A stretch of 44,795 nt of DNA, taken from assembly GCA_030037905.1 (NCBI GenBank), contig JASHPX010000313.1, positions 1-44,795 of the forward strand, read 5' to 3'. Position numbers and translations under genes: made by a program. The notes below the pieces were generated by a model, which had not been told where the DNA came from, ran no database searches, and saw nothing but the letters and a program-made list of their open reading frames with translations. Below, piece after piece: positions 40,739 to 44,795 of this stretch. How positions within the stretch are numbered: position 1 is the first letter of the stretch; each line of letters opens with the position of its first letter. The stretch is from Gammaproteobacteria bacterium. Lineage in GTDB: Bacteria; Pseudomonadota; Gammaproteobacteria; Steroidobacterales; Steroidobacteraceae.

Positions 40739-42154
40739 TCAGCCGGCCACTGACCGGGGAGGTTGCCGCGGAAGCAGCTGCTGTGAAGGCTGCGCAGGTG
40801 CCGCGGGAGGCGGCTGCGAAGGCGGCTCTGGATGACGCAAGACAGCACCCGCGGCATCGGGGAAAGCTACCGTCACTTTCAGGCCCCCTGCGGGGGCATC
40901 TCCCAGAGTGACCCGCGCACCGTGCCGGTCGGCCACCGCCTTGACGATGGCCAGACCCAGTCCGCAGCCCCCTTCGGGAGCCGAAGCGCGCCGATGGAAG
41001 CGATCAAATGCTCGCGATCGTTCTGCAGGCGGGATGCCCGGGCCGGTGTCGATCACCTCGAGCCACGCTCCTGCCTCAGCGCCGCCGCTGCCGATCGATA
41101 CCTGCACGCGCCCGCCGGCAGGTGTGTAGCGAATGGCGTTGTCCACGAGGTTGCGCACCAGAATGCGCAGCGCCTCGCGATCCCCGGAGACCTGAGCTTC
41201 GCTCACGGCTTCGAGGGCCAGCTCGATGCGGCGCTCCACCGCGAGTGCATGCATTTCCGCGAGCGCCTCGGTGGCCACTTCCCGCAGCGACACCGGGACC
41301 CGCGTCTCCGGCGGCACGTCGCGCGGCTCGTTGCGCGCCAGCGCCAGCAGCTGGCCGACGAGGTGAATGGCCCGATCCACGGCGGCGCCCAGTTGGACAC
41401 GCGCCTGGGTGCGTGCGGCGGGATCAGGAGCGCGATCGAGCAGCTGCAGCTGCAGCCTGACCGCCGTGAGCGGAGAGCGCAGCTCGTGCGCCGCATCGGC
41501 GATGAACGCGCGCTGCGCGGCGAAGGCCGCATCCACGCGGCCGAGCAGGCGGTTGAGCTGATCGACCAGTGGCGCGATCTCCTCGGGCAGGTGCGTAGCG
41601 GCCACCGGCGCGAGGCTGTGCACGTCACGGCGCTGGACTTCCCCGGCCACGCGGCGCAGCGGTGCGAGACTCTGGCCTACCACCCAGGCCATGGCCGCGG
41701 CCAGCAATGGCAGCAGCACCAGCAGAGGAATCACCACGCGCAGCGCTGCGGCGCGCGCCAGTCCCTGGCGCACGCGCAGCGGCTGGGCGACCTGGATCAC
41801 TCCGTCGAAGGTCTGAAGGCCGTAGACACGCCACGGCTGACCTTGCAGGGTCACGTTCGCATACCCTACATAGGGACGGTCGATGGTGGGCAGTCCTGGG
41901 CGCGACAGGTACTCCACCCTGCCGAACAGGTCCCAGATCTCCACCACGAAATCCCCGCCCGTGGGAGGCAGCTCCAGACGCGGCGCGAGCGGCACCTGGC
42001 TCTGCAGCGACAACGCCATCTGGCGCAGCTGGTAGTCGAACAGCGCCGAGGTCTCGGCGAGCACACGGCGATAGGTCAGTATCCCCGCCAGCAGCGAGAT
42101 CACCGCCACGAGGCCGAGCAGCGCGAGCAGCAGGCGCGTACGGATCGAGGCCAT
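40739..42154 (-). CDS. QseC/PmrB-type sensor histidine kinase
   Basis: 471 residues. Helix 1 spans about 7-30, the periplasmic domain 31-135, helix 2 138-160, then a HAMP linker (QSLAPLRRVAGEVQRRDVHSLAPV). The dimerisation domain has H223 in ADAAHELRSPLTAVRLQLQLL. The ATPase has ILVRNLVDNAIRYTPAGG, VIDTGPGIP and GGCGLGLAIV. The short loop and LAPLRRVAGEVQRR linker are characteristic of the QseC/PmrB/TctE subfamily. The C-terminal 40 residues are a Pro/Gln-rich tail. A PmrA-like box lies 25 bp upstream. Its partner regulator is upstream on the same strand, beyond a palindromic element, so the kinase may be expressed separately. Confidence 0.93.
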   Translation of the reverse strand: MASIRTRLLLALLGLVAVISLLAGILTYRRVLAETSALFDYQLRQMALSLQSQVPLAPRLELPPTGGDFVVEIWDLFGRVEYLSRPGLPTIDRPYVGYANVTLQGQPWRVYGLQTFDGVIQVAQPLRVRQGLARAAALRVVIPLLVLLPLLAAAMAWVVGQSLAPLRRVAGEVQRRDVHSLAPVAATHLPEEIAPLVDQLNRLLGRVDAAFAAQRAFIADAAHELRSPLTAVRLQLQLLDRAPDPAARTQARVQLGAAVDRAIHLVGQLLALARNEPRDVPPETRVPVSLREVATEALAEMHALAVERRIELALEAVSEAQVSGDREALRILVRNLVDNAIRYTPAGGRVQVSIGSGGAEAGAWLEVIDTGPGIPPAERSRAFDRFHRRASAPEGGCGLGLAIVKAVADRHGARVTLGDAPAGGLKVTVAFPDAAGAVLRHPEPPSQPPPAAPAQPSQQLLPRQPPRSVAG

Positions 42155-42178
42155 CGGTCGACAGTTTCACTCCGCGGG

Positions 42179-42195
42179 CTTAATCGAGGCTTAAC
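42179..42195. promoter_or_regulatory. PmrA/QseB-like box before the kinase gene
   Basis: CTTAAT (42179-42184), 5-bp spacer, CTTAAC (42190-42195), the same spacing as at 40658-40674. It lies 25 bp before the kinase ATG and abuts the left end of the palindromic element. Confidence 0.55.
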
Positions 42196-42367
42196 CCGGA
42201 TCATTCAGGAATGGCATGTCATGGAGGCTCATGAGAAAAGCCGTTTTCAGGACCGCCGTGAAGCCATCCCTGGCGGCTGCGGGCGGGACGTCCTGTCCCG
42301 CACGCTCCTGAAAACGGCCTTTCTCGTGAGCCTCTACGGCGGATTCCAGTCTTCATGAATGATCCGG
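42196..42367. repeat. 172-bp imperfect palindromic element
   Basis: Outer arms CCGGATCATTCA (42196-42207) and TGAATGATCCGG (42356-42367) are perfect complements. Inner arms of 29 bp, beginning GAGGCTCATGAG (42224-42252) and ending CTCGTGAGCCTC (42306-42334), pair with two mismatches. A third hairpin GCGGGAC / GTCCCGC (42283-42301) forms the core. No ORF of note. The structure resembles a MITE or a REP/BIME-like intergenic repeat between the regulator and kinase genes. No flanking target duplication could be established by eye. Confidence 0.75.
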
Positions 42368-42372
42368 CTGAA

Positions 42373-42400
42373 GGCAGTCTCGAGGCCTCGAGGCAGTCTC
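42373..42400. repeat. GGCAGTCTC pair around a 14-bp palindrome
   Basis: GGCAGTCTC occurs at 42373-42381 and 42392-42400, flanking and overlapping the perfect palindrome CTCGAGGCCTCGAG (42379-42392), 14 bp before the stop codon of the regulator. It may act as a terminator stem for the regulator transcript. Confidence 0.55.
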
Positions 42401-42413
42401 ATTCAATGATGCG

Positions 42414-43070
42414 CTACGCGGGGATGAAGTAGCCCACACCGCGCAGCGTTCGGATGGCGTCGGCGCCGAGCTTGCGGCGTAGACCGTGGATATAGACCTC
42501 CACCGCATTGCTCTCCACCTCCTCGCCCCAGCCGTAGAGCCGATCTTCGAGCTGCGCACGCGACAGCACAGCGCCGGGTCGCTGCAGGAGCGCCTCGAGC
42601 ACGGCGAATTCGTGTGCCGAGAGCAGCACGGGGGTGCCGTCACATTCGACTGAGTGCGTCACCGGATCGAGCCGGATGCCACGATGCTGCATGCAGGGGT
42701 CGCCGCGCCCGGCAGCTCGCCGCAGCACCGAGCGCATGCGCGCGGTCACCTCGTCCAGATCGAAGGGCTTGACGATGTAATCGTCGGCGCCAGCGTCGAG
42801 GCCCGCAACGCGATCGGGCAGCTCATCGCGCGCCGTCAGGATGAGCACGGGAGTCGCATCGGCGCGCCGGCGCAGTCCACGCAACACGTCCAGCCCATCG
42901 CGACCCGGCAGGCCGAGGTCGAGCAGCACCAGGTCGAAGCGCTCCGCCTGCAGCGCTGCGGCCGCACTGTTACCGTCGCGCGTGCAGTCGACCGTGTAGC
43001 CCTCCTGCCGCAGCGCCGTCTGCAGGCCCTGCGCGATCATCTGATCGTCTTCGACCAGCAGCACTCGCAT
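42414..43070 (-). CDS. QseB/PmrA-type response regulator
   Basis: 218 residues from ATG 43070 (MRVLLVEDD; GGGAGA upstream; the start at 43091 would add seven residues of untypical sequence). The receiver has D51 in LVLLDLGLPGRDGLDVL and K101 in IVKPFDLDEV. The winged helix includes LSAHEFAVLEALLQRPGAVLSRAQLEDRLYGWGEEVESNAVEVYIHGLRRKLG and TLRGVGYFIP, the QseB/PmrA/TctD hallmark. It should bind the two CTTAAG-type boxes upstream of the kinase and protease genes. Divergent from the Kch-like channel gene. Confidence 0.95.
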   Translation of the reverse strand: MRVLLVEDDQMIAQGLQTALRQEGYTVDCTRDGNSAAAALQAERFDLVLLDLGLPGRDGLDVLRGLRRRADATPVLILTARDELPDRVAGLDAGADDYIVKPFDLDEVTARMRSVLRRAAGRGDPCMQHRGIRLDPVTHSVECDGTPVLLSAHEFAVLEALLQRPGAVLSRAQLEDRLYGWGEEVESNAVEVYIHGLRRKLGADAIRTLRGVGYFIPA

Positions 43071-43261
43071 GTTTCTCCCGGCGAACTTCACGACCGCCGC
43101 CCTCGACGAACGACACCTGCGGCTCCGAGCGGGCGAACGGCTGACTCGCTGGCTCGCATCCGGCGGCTCCTCGGCCGCATCGATCTCCTATAATGCTCAG
43201 CCAACTCACCGACCTGGCCGACCCACCGGCGCACGCACCCTCGGCGTAGATTCTTCCACTC

Positions 43262-44530
43262 ATGCCTGACGAGCAGCAAGCCGGCAGCCACCCGCCGCCG
43301 GCGCAGCAGCGCAGCCGGCTACGGCTGGACTTTGGCGTCTGGTCACAGATTTCGCGTAACCGTGCAACCAAACTGCTGCGGATGCGCGCGTGGTTTCCAC
43401 ACGTGCCCATGGCGCTCGTGGTCTGCCTGATCGGCCTGGCGCAGTTGTTGTTCACATCGGGCTCGGTGCCACGGCTGATCGCCCTGTCGAAAGGCGGCAA
43501 ATCGATCGTGTACAGCGTGGCCACGGGGCTGGCTGTGCCGGTGATCCGCGGTGCGCCACAGGAAGCGATCGGTGGACTGCTGGTGCTGATGGGCATCGGG
43601 TTGCTGTTGCGCTCGCGCCTGGCATGGGTGCTGGCTTTTCTGCTGACACTCGCCACCGTGTCACTCGAGCTCTCGCCGCTGTCGACGGCCTCGAAATCGC
43701 TGGTATTTTTCAACGTATTGCTGCTGGTGCTGCTGCTCCTGACCCGCCGCAGCTTCACCCGTGCCAGCCTCGCCACCGGAACACTGTTCGCCCTCACCTC
43801 CGTCCTGTTCACCGTGGGCTATGGTGTTCTGGGCTCGTACGTCCTGGGCAGCGGTTTCCGCCCGGCGATCACCAACCTCACCAGTGCGGTGTACTTTGCG
43901 ATCGTCACCCTCTCGACCGTCGGTTTCGGTGATATCACGCCACAGACGCCGGTGGCGCGTCTGTTCACCGTATCCCTGATCGTCCTGGGATTGGTGGTCT
44001 TTGCGACCTCGCTGACCGCCATTCTGGGGCCTCTGGTCGAGCAGCGCATGAGCCGATTGATACAGCCGAAGAGAAAGAAGATGAAACGCACCTCCCATAT
44101 CATCGTCATCGGCGACGGAGCATTGGCGCTCAATGCGATCAAAGCCCTCGCCACACGCGGCCTGCAGGTGACCGCGATTTGCTCCCGTCAAACCGATGAC
44201 ACCGCCCAGTTCGAGGATCTAGTGGTCGGCGACGGCAGCGATACCGAGGTGCTGCGCAGCGTTAACATCGATCAGGCCAGGGCGGTCCTCGCACTCAGCG
44301 AAGATGATGCATATAACGCTTTCGTGGTGCTGGCCGCCAAGGAGCTGAACCCCAAGACCCGTACGGTCGCCGCGATCAGTGATACTCGCAACAGCGGCCG
44401 TGTGGCACGCGTGCACCCCGACGTCGTCCTGGCCCTGCCCGTGATCGGCAGCGAGCTGCTCGCGATGGCCTTGAGCGGCGAGGAAATCAAGGCCGACGCG
44501 TGGGTCGATCAATTGATGCGACTCGAATAG
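43262..44530 (+). CDS. Kch-like potassium channel with RCK domain
   Basis: 422 residues. A cytosolic N terminus of about 45 residues is followed by several hydrophobic segments (about 48-65, 84-95, 103-120, 121-139 and 148-160). The pore module comprises 172-195, the filter TVGFGD (219-224) within YFAIVTLSTVGFGDITPQTP, and a final helix to about 255. The RCK/TrkA-N domain begins near 279 (HIIVIGDGALALNAIKALATRG) with the Rossmann glycines, and contains VVGDGSDTEVLRSVNIDQARAVLALSEDDAYN. The layout matches E. coli Kch-like voltage-gated-type channels. Divergent from the regulator gene; the gap 43071-43261 contains no other gene. Confidence 0.92.
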   Translation: MPDEQQAGSHPPPAQQRSRLRLDFGVWSQISRNRATKLLRMRAWFPHVPMALVVCLIGLAQLLFTSGSVPRLIALSKGGKSIVYSVATGLAVPVIRGAPQEAIGGLLVLMGIGLLLRSRLAWVLAFLLTLATVSLELSPLSTASKSLVFFNVLLLVLLLLTRRSFTRASLATGTLFALTSVLFTVGYGVLGSYVLGSGFRPAITNLTSAVYFAIVTLSTVGFGDITPQTPVARLFTVSLIVLGLVVFATSLTAILGPLVEQRMSRLIQPKRKKMKRTSHIIVIGDGALALNAIKALATRGLQVTAICSRQTDDTAQFEDLVVGDGSDTEVLRSVNIDQARAVLALSEDDAYNAFVVLAAKELNPKTRTVAAISDTRNSGRVARVHPDVVLALPVIGSELLAMALSGEEIKADAWVDQLMRLE

Positions 44531-44624
44531 CGGCCGACAGGCTGCTTTTGAGTCTGGCTCAATCCCGTGAAAAGCACTCCGCTCGAGCCTCACCAGCAGC
44601 TGCCGGCGCGCGATAATGTGACCC

Positions 44625-44795
44625 ATGAGCCCGATCATCCAGGCGCATATGCTTGCCCTCGCACCGCATCCTTCCGCCCTCGGGGATGCCGTGCGATCGG
44701 TCGAGGCGCGCCTCGCCAGAGCCGCCGACGGCGGGCTGACCCTCCGGTACTGCGTCGAGGGCGATCCGAGGCGCATGTGCCTGCCGCCGCCTCGT
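44625..44795 (+). CDS. DOMON-like domain protein, 5' part only
   Basis: 57 codons before the right edge: MSPIIQAHMLALAPHPSALG then VRSVEARLARAADGGLTLRY, and finally CVEGDPRRMCLPPPR. The LxPHPxxP-type opening, VEARLAR and GGLTLRYxxEGDxxRxxLPPPR blocks match small DOMON-like domain proteins, a beta-sandwich family of unknown role that usually contains a following WQHTCFE block, here outside the window. The interval 44531-44624 after the channel gene shows no gene. Confidence 0.7.
   Translation, partial: MSPIIQAHMLALAPHPSALGDAVRSVEARLARAADGGLTLRYCVEGDPRRMCLPPPR

Overview
High-GC bacterial chromosome, almost certainly a gammaproteobacterium. The gene set (two TonB-dependent receptors, an RND efflux operon, CysB/SfnR-type regulators, and DUF6152 and DUF6644 families) recalls soil Steroidobacteraceae/Nevskiales-like lineages, but no rRNA or marker gene is present to prove it. 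No CRISPR array, tRNA, rRNA, complete insertion sequence or prophage was seen. The window begins inside a porin and ends inside a DOMON-like protein gene.

Layout. (1) 1-3.2 kb: a porin start with a Pho-box-like site, divergent from an OmpR-family response regulator/sensor kinase pair. (2) 3.2-6.6 kb: a patchy segment bounded by a remnant and an intact copy of a universal stress protein 3' end. It holds orphan hypothetical genes and an operon of a degenerate-filter channel protein, a DUF211 protein and a VIT1/CCC1-like protein whose last helix is in another frame. (3) 6.7-13.8 kb, minus strand: an efflux operon in the order RND permease, membrane-fusion protein, outer-membrane factor, tandem UspA. 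(4) 14-16.7 kb: an ECF sigma factor, a Gly-rich secreted protein and a Cys-containing lipoprotein. (5) 16.8-32.8 kb: a sulfur-themed region with a sulfate-binding protein, porin, YeiH-type exporter, a small CxxC protein, an FAD/NAD(P) protein, a cysteine-less rhodanese, a large TonB receptor, a divergent operon of unknown families (DUF6152, a duplicated PDFSGxW/GHWEG protein, two DUF6644 membrane proteins), an SfnR-type sigma-54 activator and CysB. (6) 32.8-38.6 kb: a Tat-exported NADP/F420-type oxidoreductase, ArsB-like and His-tailed EamA transporters and a second TonB receptor. (7) 39-43 kb: a DegQ-like protease and a QseBC/PmrAB-like two-component system with a 172-bp palindromic element between kinase and regulator. 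(8) A Kch-like channel and the DOMON-like gene start.

Two regulatory networks can be read from the DNA. First, a three-fold 11-bp direct repeat (TTAAT / CTAAC / CTAAT), followed exactly 10 bp later by a -10-like hexamer, precedes the first response regulator, the ECF sigma factor, the Gly-rich gene and the lipoprotein gene. A weaker version precedes the RND operon. This looks like the regulon of the response regulator at 936-1637. Second, three sigma-54-type promoters with exact GG-N10-GC spacing precede the large TonB receptor, the divergent DUF operon and the rhodanese operon, with an inverted repeat roughly midway between the two divergent ones. With SfnR-type and CysB-type regulators next to them, this suggests a locus for scavenging an alternative sulfur source. 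Its membrane and periplasmic parts are families of unknown function, and it is the best candidate here for an undescribed system.
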